Assembly (NCBI GenBank): GCA_021397835.1
Contig: JAJFZO010000747.1
Span: 5,892,501 to 5,956,500, forward strand
DNA length: 64,000 nucleotides
Direction: 5' to 3'
From: Moringa oleifera
Taxonomy: Eukaryota > Streptophyta > Magnoliopsida > Brassicales > Moringaceae
The notes under the pieces are model-generated. The model was not told the DNA's origin. It was given only the letters and a program-made list of their open reading frames with translations, and made no database searches. The position numbers and the translations under genes were made by a program. Of this stretch, positions 10,928-23,900 are shown piece after piece. Every line of letters begins with the position of its first letter. Positions within the stretch are counted from its first letter, which is position 1.

Positions 10928-13602
10928 TTTAGTTCAAAAATTAAACTTTGGTTTAATGTTAAAGATAAACTAAATTTGTGAGTTCAACAAATATAATAAC
11001 AAATACAAATTTGAAACAAATGATACATAGAACATGCAACAATAAAGCAGATTATTATGCACTGAATATATTAATTGAGCTTTAAACAAAAAAGAGGATT
11101 CATAATCTAATTTTCTACCACTCAACAGGAAATACATTAAAAAAAAAAGAAGCAAATATATGCTAGAAGTAGAATAAAAGGGTAAATGCTTACCATATGT
11201 ATTTTGCAGGAGAAGCAATAATCAGATCGGGTGAAATAGAAATCACCATGTAACTTTATGCTTCTCCTGGAAGAAAAAAAAGTAATTTAGAAATTTAGGG
11301 ACATGGTAATAGAGATAAAATAGATTGAACAATATGAAAAAATTGCTTTGAATTAAAGTACTTCTTAAACAAAAAATGATTAAGGCGATGAATTCAAAAT
11401 TTTATAATTTATATATTAACAAAAGGACAATTAAAAATATTCCTTAAGGCTTAAAAACATAATATTTCGGAGCATTTATGGTTTGTCTATCTTATGACTT
11501 TAAAAGACTAATCCAGCATACACATTGTCTCATATGGAGGTAACCTCCAATATCATCTTGATCTTTAATATTGTGAAAACCACGTATACCCTTAATCTAT
11601 AATAAGAGGATAGTATCCCAGATAATAAAGGGAACTTGCAAAAGCTCCAAATCTGAAATACAATTTTTGAAAATTAGTTATCTTGCCTTAAACTGAATTT
11701 GATATGCCACTTCAATTACATGATTTGCCACTAAAAAATCTAAAATGCTTCTTTTTCTACGATATAATAAAAACCATAAAATTTCGTATCAATAAATCAC
11801 AGCTAAATAATTTTATCAACTGATATTAAGTGATACTAATCAGAGAAATAGGAATACCTTATGAGCTTAAGTGGTTAGCTAAATAAGTTTCTTAACAACA
11901 CGGAACGCAATGCTTCTAAATGACAAGAGGATCAAAACCTAGAAAAATGATAAATATTTTGAATCATTGAAGTTTACAAGCTTTTAATTAGCTAGGTTGG
12001 TCAAAAAGTACATGACTTCTAATAAAAATCCTCCGTTGGCAATAAATAAAAGAAGTTTAGCATAATTGTATGTACTTATCTTGTAAGCTAATAAAGGAAA
12101 TTAAGTGCCAAAACATGTAAGATAGTGGGAACTTGAGTAGAAATTAGAAAAAAAAGGTATGACTAAAATCAGATAATTATTCTTGCACATAATTTCAAGT
12201 GTCTACCATGTTTTTCGCTAGTGAACATTAGCTCAGACATATATGTTTTACCTACATGTTTTTCTTGTCTCTTAATTTGATGTCTTTGCTGCGCATTTGA
12301 TGTCATTAATATTGGATCTTATGGGAATATGAAATCGTGGGTCTATTGCATTAGTTCACCATCAGAAATGTACTCTAGTCACAAAAATATTCATGAAATA
12401 GGTCAGACATAGAAACACTTAACAGTGATAAGATTGATTAATTCAAAGGTAAAATTAAAGAAAGGACAAATTAAAGTGCTGATCATGATGCATATATAAG
12501 CAAAATGTAGTATATAATAGTGATAAGGACATGGACATGAATGCAACTAACATACATGATGCTTATATTCTAGACATCTCAAAATTTCTTGTTCATAGAA
12601 AAGACTCCCTACATATCCAATATCATATAAATAAGTAAATAGGCTGAGAGATACATACAAAATTAGTGCACGTTACCAATTTTTAGAATGAGAGTAATAT
12701 GCATTGGGAAATGTTACAAGTCCTTTTGAGATTTGGAAACAAAGGAAGTAGGATGAAAGAGTTGCATCGATCATGAAGATAAGGAAAAAATTCTTACTTT
12801 TAAGAGCAATTAGCAGATGATAATTATTGGTTGTTTACAAAGCATGCTTTTATAGGAACCAATTCTAGTGAATATGTAGAGTTAGAAGAATTTCGTAAAG
12901 AAATTATAAAGAGGAATAAAGGCCTACCTTTAGCTCAAAAGCTCTTAGTGGTATTTTAAGATCTAAATCACTTGGTGGTTGCAAAATTTTATAAATGAAC
13001 CAGATGTAAGATTGAAACCAAGAAAAGAGCAAGGAAGAAAACTTAACATAAGATAAAGAGCAATTATGAGAGAAAGAGATCCACGTTCTAATGATTTAAA
13101 GCAAAAAGCAAAAGAAGAGCAAATGAAAGAAAGAAAAAGAGATATCATTCCAACAATAAGGATTTGGATACAATTAATAAAAATTACTCATGTTTTAAAT
13201 AAATTAATTTATTAGTTGAATTAAATTTTTTTAATTTATCTTACATTTATATTGAAAAGTAAATAAAATTAATTTTTTAAAAAAATTAATCTTGATATGA
13301 ATATCATAACAAATTTGAAAATCTTTTCAATAATTAATTAAAAAGTATATATGCATGATATATTATTGCTGTCACATTTCTTGAAATGTCATAATGAAAA
13401 ATATAAGTTTATTTGATAATATAGCTCTAAATAAATCACATATGTTCAATAAAGATGATAAATATCATGTGGTCCAATATAATGAAATAGATGATTTTTT
13501 CTTTATCAAAGATTTTAAAATATCTAAAAACAATTGTTAATAATTTTAATTTATTAAAATTATTTTTACTTTACATTTTAAATTATCGATTGAACTAATA
13601 TT
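10928..13602. other. Non-coding AT-rich sequence within the CACTA leader region
   Basis: I find no gene, RNA or clear repeat here. Short open frames (for example 10970-11218 and 12963-13148, minus) have no recognisable content and an AT-driven composition. Confidence 0.45.
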
Positions 13603-13621
13603 TGTGTGTGTGTGTGTGTGC

Positions 13622-13658
<37 letters not shown>

Positions 13659-13670
13659 TATATATATACA
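13603..13670. repeat. Compound (TG)n(TA)n microsatellite
   Basis: A run of TG dinucleotides passes into TA dinucleotides, followed by GCACATATATATATAC. It is a simple sequence repeat with no coding content. Confidence 0.95.
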
Positions 13671-13789
13671 TATCATATTTTGATTTGATTCAATTAAATT
13701 ATAATTTTTATTTATTTTAAAAATATTTATTCAAATTAAAATTTTACATAATAAATTTAGACTTAAAATTTTTTAAATATATTTTGTGA

Positions 13790-14476
13790 TAAATGCCAAT
13801 GTAAATAACTATTTTGTGATGGACATAAAAATAAAAGATCCATCAATGTATGTTGAGAGTGTAGTGATGATTATAAGAAAACCCATCAGAATATACTAGG
13901 TATGTAGTGACACCTATAAATAATCATCACTATAAGTATGTATTTACTGACACACAAACATGTTTACCACATAGGTTAAATATTTTCAGCTATTTATTGA
14001 CAAACAAAGATAATTGTCAATAGATACAAGAGATTTATTAATGGATAAAATAATCCATTAGTGAAAGCACATATTTACTAACAGCTAGTACAGAACCATC
14101 AGCATATGTGAATATTTAGTGATACACATAGATATCCTATTCTACAGACTAGATATTTACTAATGAAAAATAAATTTGTCATTAAAGCAAGATTTTTACT
14201 CAGATAATAAAAATTCATCAATATATATTAGGAATTAGTGGCAAAAATTATAGTCTATCACTATATCCCATAACTTTTAGTGATAGACAATAAGAACCAT
14301 CACTATATGTATGGTATATACTGATAGATTTTTTATTAACTAGTAATGATTATACATGTGCTAGTGGACTAAAAAATTTGTTACTATATATATATATATA
14401 ATATATATATATATAATGATAGATGTTAATCATCACTAAAAAGTGGCATTAGTACCTGGCACTTTTTTTGTAGTGG
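13790..14476 (-). mobile_element. CACTA element terminus with subterminal repeats
   Basis: The plus strand ends with CACTTTTTTTGTAGTG at 14461-14476. Read on the minus strand this starts CACTACAAAAAAAGTG, the classical CACTA terminal inverted repeat. Inside it, many short motifs such as TTAGTGATAG, TATCACTAT, ATTTAGTGAT and CCATCACTAT recur in both orientations, which is the subterminal repeat zone where transposase accessory proteins bind in this superfamily. A TA-rich run at 14384-14424 interrupts it. A similar terminus is present at 47048. Confidence 0.8.
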
Positions 14477-17400
14477 TTGCAACATCAAAAAACATGTTAA
14501 ACTTGATATTTGACCTGGTGCTGCAATGGAATAAAGTCTCACCACAACATTCAACTTCTACTAGTTCTCTAGTGTTAGGTTTGGCGCTGTAGTGCAAGAC
14601 AAACCTACTATAGCACTCAACTTTTACCTCATTTATTTTATATGGCTCTTGATGCTCTCATTTTTATCTATTTTCTTGTTTCATCATATATTCATGTTGT
14701 AGATGTCATGCTTCCATGTACAATAGAGTGATGGGTGATTCTTTAGCCACTTATGCAATAAGCCAACACTACTTATTTGGGATAACCATTATATTCACTA
14801 TTACATATCATGGAGTGAAAAAAAAAAAAAAAGGAAGTAAGGGTTGAAAGAAAGGAAACAATAAGAAGAAGAGAAACATTATGAAGAAATAAAGGAAGAA
14901 AGCAAAGAAAGGGAAAAGAGAGAAAGTAAAATAGAAAGAAGAAAATAATGAAAGAAAGAAAAAACAAAAGGAAAGATTAGATAAAAGGAAGAAAGGGGAA
15001 ATGATTCCAATATAAGGTAACATATGCATTCTTTTTATTTCTTTTCTATTTTTAATTTGATTAAAACATATGAGAGAGAAAGTAAGGAGAAAGAAAAAGG
15101 TATTGGGGTTTTTGTAGTAAAAGGAGAGGTTGAAGATGAGGAAAAAATATGAAAAGAAATGGATAAGGGTAGAGCTTGATCTAGAAAGGTTGGGCTTTAC
15201 CTAAAAATGCTAGGCCTAATATAGATTATTTAAGAAACAATCAAATAAATGAAAGAATGCTACCTAAGCTTAGGAAAAAAATCTCAAAGTTTTATGTGTT
15301 TGAGTAAGTGTTGAATTAGAGTGTGGAATGGGCTTTAGGCTTACTTATAAGCTTGCAAAAATGGGCTCAAATATAACTTAAGCTTTCTTTGAAATGAAAC
15401 CCAAGAATATCGAGTTTAATATATATCAAGGTCCTCTTTTTGAAAAAAAAAAGTAAACTTTCTTTTATTGAAGTCTAATAAGCTTGAGTTTCAACATAAC
15501 ATGAATACGAGGCTTAAAAACAATGGGTTGGACTTGAGCCTCATAAAAAATGAGTCGAAATGAAGTAAAATAAATAAATAAATAATGAAGTTGGTCTTAA
15601 ATAAAATCCACTTTACTAGCTAGGCTTTAAAAAATTGGTTTGTTAAGCCCATATTCATAAGCTTAATCTTTAAAAAAAAAAAAAACCAATGTGCTTTGTT
15701 TAAAACCAAGTTCACTTTACTAGTTGGGCTAAAGGAGAGTGATTAGTAAAGTTGCTATGAAATAGGCTCAAACAACTAGTTTGATAAGAATTATATTTGA
15801 TAATTTTATTTAAAATAATGACACTTTAGAACCCATTGATTGAATTTAAAATTATCATTTATTTGTACAGGAAACTTTTTTATTTTAAATTATTTGCATA
15901 ATTATCATCATACTATTTAAAATTTAGTTTCCCGTATATGTAATTTTTCATATTATTCTAATTTAAATTAGTTATCATTATTGCTTATGAGAATTATTTT
16001 TCTTTTCTTGTAGAAAAAATAAAATAACTAAACAAAAGTATATTTTTAAAAAAATATTGAATTTGTTGATGAGATATGGAAATTATCATAATGGTGATTT
16101 TATCTCAAGTTTTAAGAAAAGAGGAGTTAGTTTAATTTTATGGTAATGATGATGAAATTTAAACCAACACTCCTACTACTCAAAAGGAAAATAATCTTAA
16201 TAAGAAATAAATCAAATACTATTTATAAATAAAAAGTTTTTCTCACATAATCAAGACTTTTTTATAAAAAAAATTCTTCAGAATAATGATGATAAGAACA
16301 TCTCAAAAAAGATGTAAATAAATAATTAAAAAAACATTTCCAATGATATAAGTAAATTAGGAATTGTGATAATAACAATTTTCTTTTGTGTTTTTTAGGT
16401 AATATTTTTTAAACCTCCACATCACAATGATAAAAAAAAATAGATATTTTAGAAAACAAATATGGGCGATTTATAAATAGAGATTTAGAATAACACATGA
16501 TTAAATTTATAAATGTTCTTAGAACAAGTGTTGTGAGGTGTTAGCACCTTCTTTGTATACAACTGACTCTTAAACTAGCTTTAATAAAAATATCTTATTT
16601 TTGTATAACAAAGTGTTTACTAAGATATGATGCATGTTTCTTTGTGATTAATCACACCTCAAAATGATTGATAACAACTTCATTCATTCTTGTTTCTAAT
16701 AAATCTAAAGAAAAAATTTAAATAATTTTAAGGTGGTTCACCACTGTTATCGTTTGCGTGTTGCAACATCTTCAAGAAACAATAAAATACACACATAAAG
16801 GCATAAAAAAAGTCACAAAATTAACAAAATATTAAGTAAAATACACTCAAGTAATTTGAGTTATCAAAGTTCTTAGGGACCATAATTCCATATAAAAATT
16901 CCAAGAAAAATGTTCTTCATTAAAATTTTGGAATTCCAATGGAGTTTCCCTAACAATTATCTTTTTCATTGAATTTTTATTGGAATCGCAAATTTTAAAG
17001 GAATGTCTCAAAATTTCAACAAAATTTTTTGTTAGAATTATGGCTTTTTCCTGTGTTAGAACATCTCAACATCAAGAGTTTTAAATTGAGTCAAAATGTC
17101 CATTATTTTCACAATGTAATCATGCATACCTCTTACACTAAGGAGCCTTAAGATTGCAAACTTTATTATCAAGATGTTAGCAAATACCTTTTTTAAAGTC
17201 TAAAAAACGTTCATTAATTGCCTCCAACAATGCCCTTACGTTTACCATGTTGTTCGACTAAATCACGAGTACCAATATAGATCTTGGTTTTTATGAATAT
17301 AATGCTAATGATTCGATTGCTCTCATCATTTATATAAAGTGATTTCACAAGGAGTGCTAGTCATAACAATATTCACTTTTTCTAATAGCATAGTCAATAA

Positions 17401-19680
17401 TTCATTCGCCCTAAATGAAGAAGAATTCTCTCTTCTTACATCTTAAAATTGTCAAACGTTGATTTAAGAATATCACATTTAACTTTCAATTTTTTTTTCT
17501 ACTAAAAAATTCCTCAATAACATGTTCTTTCAAAACTAATGTAAACAATAAATCGTTTTTCAAAGATAAGTCAAAACATCAAGTTTCTCTTCTTCATTAA
17601 ACTAACTACTAAACTAGTTTTTCAAAAATAGTATGTCTTAAAAAAACACATTTTTTTTCAAAGATAACACTAAACTCCATTTCATTTAGTGTCATCTTCA
17701 ACCTTTTTCTAGGCGTTTTGATCCAGTTTAACTTATTTTTTACCTACTTAGAACTCGATTATTCTTGTGCATATTGGACATTTAACTCAATATTTTAAAT
17801 CATAAAAAATTTTAGGAATCCATTTGTTAAAGATTCCTAATTAACCTTAATTTCCTAAAAAATTCTAAATTACATCTTTTTCAAAAATCAAAATGTGTTT
17901 TTAGGTCTTTTAATGAATTTCTTCTATAATGCATAATGTTCAATATAGAGGTAAAAATTGACACACATACCAAATGTAAAATCAAAATAAGATTTAAATA
18001 TGCGTATACTCAATTTAAAAAGCATATAAACAAAAATTGTGGAATTTAAATGAGTCAAAACATACTTCTCGCCATTGTACTTTTGCAATTTGATTGAAGC
18101 TTTTACTAAAGTAAGATTATTTCAAACCTTTGATAACTCTTAATTTAATGGTGTATTTGAGATTGAACAGTTAGTGACCTTACCATATGAAACATCCTAT
18201 CTATAGGCTTTGTCCATTAAGCAATCTTTAACAATTTCTAATCAGTTTTTGATGATGTCCGGTTTCATGATCATTGGGAGTTACCGTGATAGAAATCATG
18301 AGCCATTGCTCTGTTATTGAAAAAAACTAACACATTAGACCAAGCTAAATACTAACAATACTCCTACTTTTGCAGCAAAAACAATATCAAATGTATGATA
18401 ATTAAAAAAAAAAAAAAGTTCCAATCATGTTATACAAAAATGATTTTTCTAAAAAAAGTTGACCATGATCTCATTGATTGACATTTTAAGATAACAAAAG
18501 TAACATATATTTCCTACAAAGTACATAAAACAAAATGTTAAAATTAACTCGAATCATAGATATTGATCATAAGAATTTTATATTTAACTTCAAATTGCAC
18601 ACATAAGACCCTTGTAGTGTATTGTTTGAATAAAGCACTAATTGCAACACATGAGACATTTGCATTGACTTAAATTGGTACATGGAACCCAATAAGCATT
18701 TGGTGTAACCATTGTTCTTTTGAAGTTAATGTGTTTATTAAAAAAAAATAAAACATAACATCAAACTTAAAGTAATATATTAAAAAAACGCAATTATAAA
18801 ACATATCAATTCTTTTCCATAGCCTTAAAAACCTCTTTGTTAGTTTGAAATGTGCAATTTTGTTGCAACACCAAAATAACACAAGCAAATATGAAATGCT
18901 GAAGCCTTAAAGCCTTGCTTTTGATAAGTTTGATTACTATTTGTTGATATCATCTCTCTATAAAGTTACATTTTACCCTCTATAAAAATGAAATATAATT
19001 TTTATTTTAAAAGTAAAATTCAATTCTAAGATTATAATGAAAGCAAATGTAAATTTAACAAAATCATGTTTTTAAGTTAAAAAAAGAGGTGAATGTGATA
19101 AAACTCTAAAATTAGGTTGAATGGCATTCGTAATTAACATTATTTTTGATAATTTATCACATGGTATTAAATTATCATTTAAAAATAAAAACATTAGTCA
19201 TATTTGATGGAAACGATTGGCTAGATTCATTGAAATACAATTGTCTTTTTGGTGTTTCATTAAAGTGTTTCACAAATAATAATAAAAATTTTTTTTAGAA
19301 AAGAAATTATTTAAAATCATTTATATATTTCATAAATAGATGTAAATCTATTATAAAAATCAAATAACAACAAATCTTATTAATTAATGTCATATGAAAC
19401 TTCCATGTATAAATCAAACTCTTAAGTTAATGTTATCTAAAATTATTTTTATTAAATCATATCCAAATTATTAATTTTTACATTTTATAAATACATAATA
19501 AAATTATAAAAAATTATCATAAAAATAGTTTTAAAATAAATTATGTTTACTTATGTGATGAAATCGATAAAATCATTATTAAAAAATCGGTAACAACAAA
19601 TTCCTTTCATTAATCTTTGTTGTTATTAATTAAAAATAGAAATGAAAAATTAAAAGAAAAACTTTCCTTTTTTTTTAATT
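14477..19680. other. Gene-free intergenic region
   Basis: No gene recognised in 5.2 kb. It holds a purine-rich stretch (14815-15115, A/G runs that mimic a Phe-rich frame on the minus strand). Segments at about 15150-15760 have repeated GGGCTT/AAGCCC-type words. Around 16875-17045 are loosely inverted CCATAATTCC and GAATTATGG words. It is probably very old transposon debris, but I cannot assign a family. Confidence 0.4.
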
Positions 19681-19789
19681 AACATTAAAAGTATGCTTTG
19701 GTTTCGCCAAGAAAGGAATCCTGGAAGAGTTCAGAAAAGAAGTGAAGTGCCTGTGCTTCAGTGGTCACATAGTCCGCGCGTGTGCTGGG

Positions 19790-19869
19790 CACGTGCAACC
19801 ACCGTCGCCAACTTGCCCACGTGGCAGAAGACGGCGTCGAGCCGTCGCCTTTGGGTAGAGTCCACGTCA
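19790..19869 (+). promoter_or_regulatory. Cluster of ACGT/G-box elements in the OTLD1-like promoter
   Basis: Three ACGT-core sites lie within 80 bp: CACGTG at 19790-19795, CCCACGTGGC around 19818-19823, and CCACGTCA at 19862-19869. They are 60-140 bp upstream of the TATA box. Such sites bind bZIP (ABRE/G-box) and bHLH (PIF/MYC) factors in plants. The local GC content is much higher than in the surroundings. Function is inferred from motif and position only. Confidence 0.6.
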
Positions 19870-19928
19870 CCTCGCCGTCTCTGCCACCGTTAGAAGGCAG
19901 CCTTCTATTTTGTCTGCCTCTCTCCCTC

Positions 19929-19936
19929 TATAAAAT
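19929..19936 (+). promoter_or_regulatory. TATA box of the OTLD1-like gene
   Basis: TATAAAAT lies within CCCTCTATAAAATGTC and is followed by pyrimidine-rich sequence (about 19937-20000), typical of a plant Y-patch core promoter. This predicts a transcription start near 19960, upstream of the 5'UTR exon that ends at 20140. Confidence 0.6.
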
Positions 19937-20140
19937 GTCTGTTTCTCTCTCCACGGGTCTTTCTTTCATTTCTTGTCCTCTCTCTCTAAATACTCTCCTT
20001 TGCCTGCAAGTTATCTTCTTTATTGTTTTTTAGCGAAAACTCTCTGACATAAACCGTCTGTCTCCGTCTTCTCCGGTTCATTTGTTAAACGCAGATCTCA
20101 ACTCGGTTTTGGGTCGCTGTTCGTGTGTTTTCGCGCTCTG

Positions 20141-20592
20141 GTGAGTTTTTGACGCGAACTGAGTCAACTCTTTAGGGTTTTCTTTCCCATTTCAAGATTG
20201 TGTTTCCAGTCCTTTTTTTTTTTTTAGTCCTCTTGATCTTCGATCGGTTTTGATTTTCCTTCTAAATTTTGCAATTTGATTTTATTAATATGTTTTTTTA
20301 TTAACTTGTGCTTTGCTTGGCTGCTGAGAAATGGTAGAAACAAGAGAGAACTGGACAAAATTTGAAAATTTTCTGTTTTCTGTCTTTGAAAAAAGAAAAA
20401 AAAAATGAGGGAAGGGTGAGTTTCTCCAATGAAGTTAATTTTGTTGAATTGGCTTAGATATAGTGAAAAATTAGGTTTAGCAACTTTAATTTGCTGAAGT
20501 TTCCTACTTTTTCTTAGAAACCAAACGGATTTTTTTTTATATAAATCTTTTTTGGTTGATTTTTCTTTGGAAATGGATGGTGTTGGTTGCAG
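20141..20592 (+). other. Probable 5'UTR intron of the OTLD1-like gene
   Basis: A strong donor GCTCTG|GTGAGT at 20141 and an acceptor GGTTGCAG ending at 20592 bound a T-rich stretch with plant intron composition. Leader introns are common in plant genes with this structure. Choosing this acceptor places the upstream ORF at 20685 inside the mature leader. Confidence 0.6.
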
Positions 20593-20684
20593 CTTGGGCT
20601 AGTGGAGGTGAAATTTTTGGGGGTTTTCTGGTAAAATCAAGTACTTAGAGGGTTTTATTCTTTAAAGTTCGAGGTCTGGGTCTC

Positions 20685-20831
20685 ATGAGAATTGTTAGGG
20701 GAATGCAGAGATTGTTTTGCGAGGACGAGAAGGTGCTGGGCTGGAAGAAATCCTTCAGCCAGGGGATTGGTGTGACAGCGCCCAAGGCAAGAACACGTGA
20801 TAAACTTATGAGTAGGGTTTTGTGTCTCTAA
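20685..20831 (+). CDS. Candidate upstream ORF (48 codons) in the OTLD1-like leader
   Basis: ATG at 20685 opens a 48-codon frame ending with TAA at 20829-20831, wholly within the predicted second 5'UTR exon and 74 bp before the main ATG. The peptide starts MRIVRGMQRLFCEDEKVLGW and has a second in-frame Met at codon 7. Its composition (Cys, Trp, several Lys/Arg) is not a low-complexity artefact. The ATG context is weak (C at -3), so leaky scanning to the main start is expected. Whether it is translated or conserved cannot be seen from one sequence. Confidence 0.4.
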   Translation: MRIVRGMQRLFCEDEKVLGWKKSFSQGIGVTAPKARTRDKLMSRVLCL

Positions 20832-20905
20832 GTTGGGAAAGCTTGGGAGAGAGTTTGGCTCTAGGTAATTGAGGACTTTTTCTTGACAAAGGTCGAACAA
20901 ACCCA

Positions 20906-23900
20906 ATGACTCGAATTTTGGTTCAACGTGGTTCCACGGGTAGTTCTTCTTCAAACCCAAGTCGTTCTTCTCCCTTGCCTGGCTCATCTTCTTCAAGGGT
21001 GGAGCCGCAGGTCACTACTCAGGTTCTTTCTGCTGTGAAAGATGAGGAAATTAGTGAAGAAATGCAGGAACATGTTGTAGATGAGCTTGTGGAATATTCT
21101 GGCGGTGGTGATAGCAAAATTGTTAAAAGTGATGATCTTTTAATTGAAAGCTTCCATAATGACTGGAATGAGAGTTTGGGTGATGAAATTGCTGACAGTA
21201 ACAAAGTAGGTAATGAAGGTGATGGAGACTCTGGGGATTTGATGAAAGGATTTGGTGGATTGAGGATTCAAGAGAAAGTTTCTGTTGAAAATGAAGGTCC
21301 AAGTGCTGATTCTTCACATAGTGGCAGTGGAAGTCCGTATCCACCACCACCTCCTGTTCCACCTCCAAAACCTTCAGGAGCACACTCAAGTTCAAGGAGA
21401 TCAACCTCGGGCAGCTCAAATCCTGTGCGCACTGGACCATCTAGAAGAGCAGTTGCCTGGCCTATTGTTTCAACTAGGACTTCTCCATCTGGATCACGGC
21501 CTTCTTCTCCCAGATCTCATGCTGAAAGTGAGGGGTATAACAGTGCTGATGAGCAGAATCAAGGCTGTGTATCCTCCTATGACGACTTAGTAAGTCTCTG
21601 ATGCTAAATGATTAGCATGTTTCTCAATTGTATGTTAGTGTTTTTAGCGGATTAAATTGATTAGTGCACAAAATGAAGTGCCATCAATATTTGCCTTTAT
21701 ATTTTTTCTAAATCCATCTCTTCGATGTGAATTTTTTATATGTGTATCTTACAGATGACATTAGCATGGTAGAGATCAGTACTCTTGCTCCACCAGTGAA
21801 CTTCTGTTTGCATGCATGATCAAATCTTTCATCCATTGTGTCCAAGAACCTTTTCTTGAACTTCTTACTCATCATCTTGCAATATATAGTGCGAAGCAGT
21901 ACTCCTATTTGGTTGGGATGTGGTGACCTGTAACTTCAGCATTGTCACTTACTGGATTTGTTGTTTGCATAAGTTACACTCTTTAAATGTGGCTTGTGCA
22001 TTTATTCCAGGAAAGAGAGCGCCAATTTGAAATTGATATTAGAAGAGTAAAAGGCTTGGAAGTCAAGCGGATGTTGGAGGATGGGAACTGTCTCTTCCGT
22101 GCTGTTGCTGATCAAGTGTATGGGGACTCAGAGGCATATGATTTGATCAGACAGATGTGCATAGATTATATGGTAGAGATAATCTTTCAGACACAAATTT
22201 TACATTCATGTTTGTGCACCATGAGAGTCCCACTGTTACTGTGTAGTTATTGTATGGTCATTCTATGAGATGTGCAAATTTCAGTATTGACACAGTAGAT
22301 TTATGAGCTATTTTCTAGAGAGGAGAAGAATTACCCAGAAAATATGTTAAACTTTTGCTTGGTTGGACCAGTTGTTATAGCTTTGACCATTTTCCTTTAA
22401 TGATGCTGCACATATTTCTGCCATCTGGAGATAAAGCATCGAAGAAATGGTTCAAGGAAAGAAGACGTTAGGTGAAATCTACGATCTCATCCTAAGAAAC
22501 AGAATTGATTTGAACCATACTAAATTGGAGGATCACTGATGAGAAAAGCCATCAGTGGCACAAATTTTTTGTTTTGCGTGTATCAGATTTCATTGATGAC
22601 ACTAGAGGCTATTCTTTCATAACTGAAATTGAAATTGTGACCGTCACCAGTGTGATATGGATGCTCTTAAATTTAAGGGTAGGGAAGATGTTGAAATAAT
22701 ACTCTTTAACCGTGTGCTCTTCTGCTTGATTCTTAATTATTGATCAGATACCACCATATCACAAGGTTAATCTTTTCTTGTTTTGAAATGTCTTGTCTCT
22801 TCATATTAAGTGGTTTTCCTCAGTTACTCTTAGCTTTATGTGTGTCTGTTTTCTGTTTTTGAGTAGAGGGATAGTATTCGACAAGTTCCTTCTTTACTCT
22901 CACGCATAAGAATGCAAATTTAAGGTATCAAGATTGAATTGATGTTTGTGCCTGAATGTCCTGTTTGAATTGAAAAATAACACGAATAATAATTTTCGTT
23001 ATTACACCAAAAAAAAAAAAAGGAAAAAGATGGGATGACGTTTTATTTGGTATGATACGGGAGAATGACCTGAGTAAAAGCACCTAGTAAGGGTTAAAAG
23101 ACGATTGTGCCTTCTACAGGTAGTAAAAGGCACCTTAAGCTGTTGTTATATATGTGAAGTTTCATGTGACTTCTTTGTTTAACATTGAGTTCAGGCATCA
23201 ATATTGCTGTGGATCTTTGAGAAATTGTGGTTGTAGGAGGCTTTTCTTTCTTAATCTGTCCTCTTGGACTTCTGGGATTTTGGGGTTGGATGGTGTAGGC
23301 TTTTCCATTAAGTTTGTTGTGAGATATCTTTCCAATTTTTCTTAACACCTTTAACCCTTTAATTTATCTGTCTACAACTGATACTTTCCATGGTGAAGTA
23401 TAAAGTGAGACTTACTAATTTTTGTTCATTCAGGAGCAAGAGAGGGATCACTTCTCTCAGTTTATTACAGAAGGGTTTACATCTTATTGTAAGAGGAAAA
23501 GAAGGGACAAGGTAATCCTGCAACTGAGATTAATTCTTCATTCTTTGAATATTTCATTTTAAGGCTCAAGTTTACAACATTTGATCTATCTTTTCTTATT
23601 AGATTCTACTGAATATTCTTAATCAACTTCTTGTGTGGATGAGGATTTTTGTTTTCCTGGGTCCATTACTATAAGTCATTTCTGCATTAGTGATTGATAA
23701 TGATCAGGTAGTAGATGATTGCTTTGTATGGCTGCAAATGACTTAAATGTCGCTGGAGCTCTTAATTTAGGTACTGGTATGATATCTCCCAGAAGGGATG
23801 CTATGTCCATGGTTAGGCAAAAGGGAAAGGCTGGAACTTAATAGTAGTTGATAATGGTCTGGAATCACTCATGTACAGTGTCTAGTTAGCCTAATTTCTT

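Larger units (their letters stand above)
6500..14476 (-). mobile_element. Decayed CACTA (En/Spm) DNA transposon
   Basis: In element orientation (minus strand) the order is: terminal repeat ending at 14476, a subterminal repeat zone (about 13790-14450), a long non-coding leader, Tnp2 N-terminus (10333-9848), Transposase_21 core and DUF4218 (about 9620-8190), then DUF4216 (7371-6760). This is the standard order for autonomous plant CACTA elements. The coding parts are full of stops and frameshifts, so the element is dead. I could not find the opposite terminal repeat, so the low-coordinate boundary is approximate. That the terminus at 14476 belongs to this coding relic is an inference from orientation and distance. 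Confidence 0.65.

Noticed and set aside
14773..15029. Phe-rich minus-strand frames resembling membrane proteins
   Set aside because: They are the reverse complement of a purine-rich stretch; no start context or similarity.
19685..20033. Short frames on both strands in the GC-rich promoter of the OTLD1-like gene
   Set aside because: They lie over the G-box cluster and TATA box and have no recognisable content.
21019..21590. Frames overlapping the first coding exon of the OTLD1-like gene
   Set aside because: Shadows of the real coding frame.
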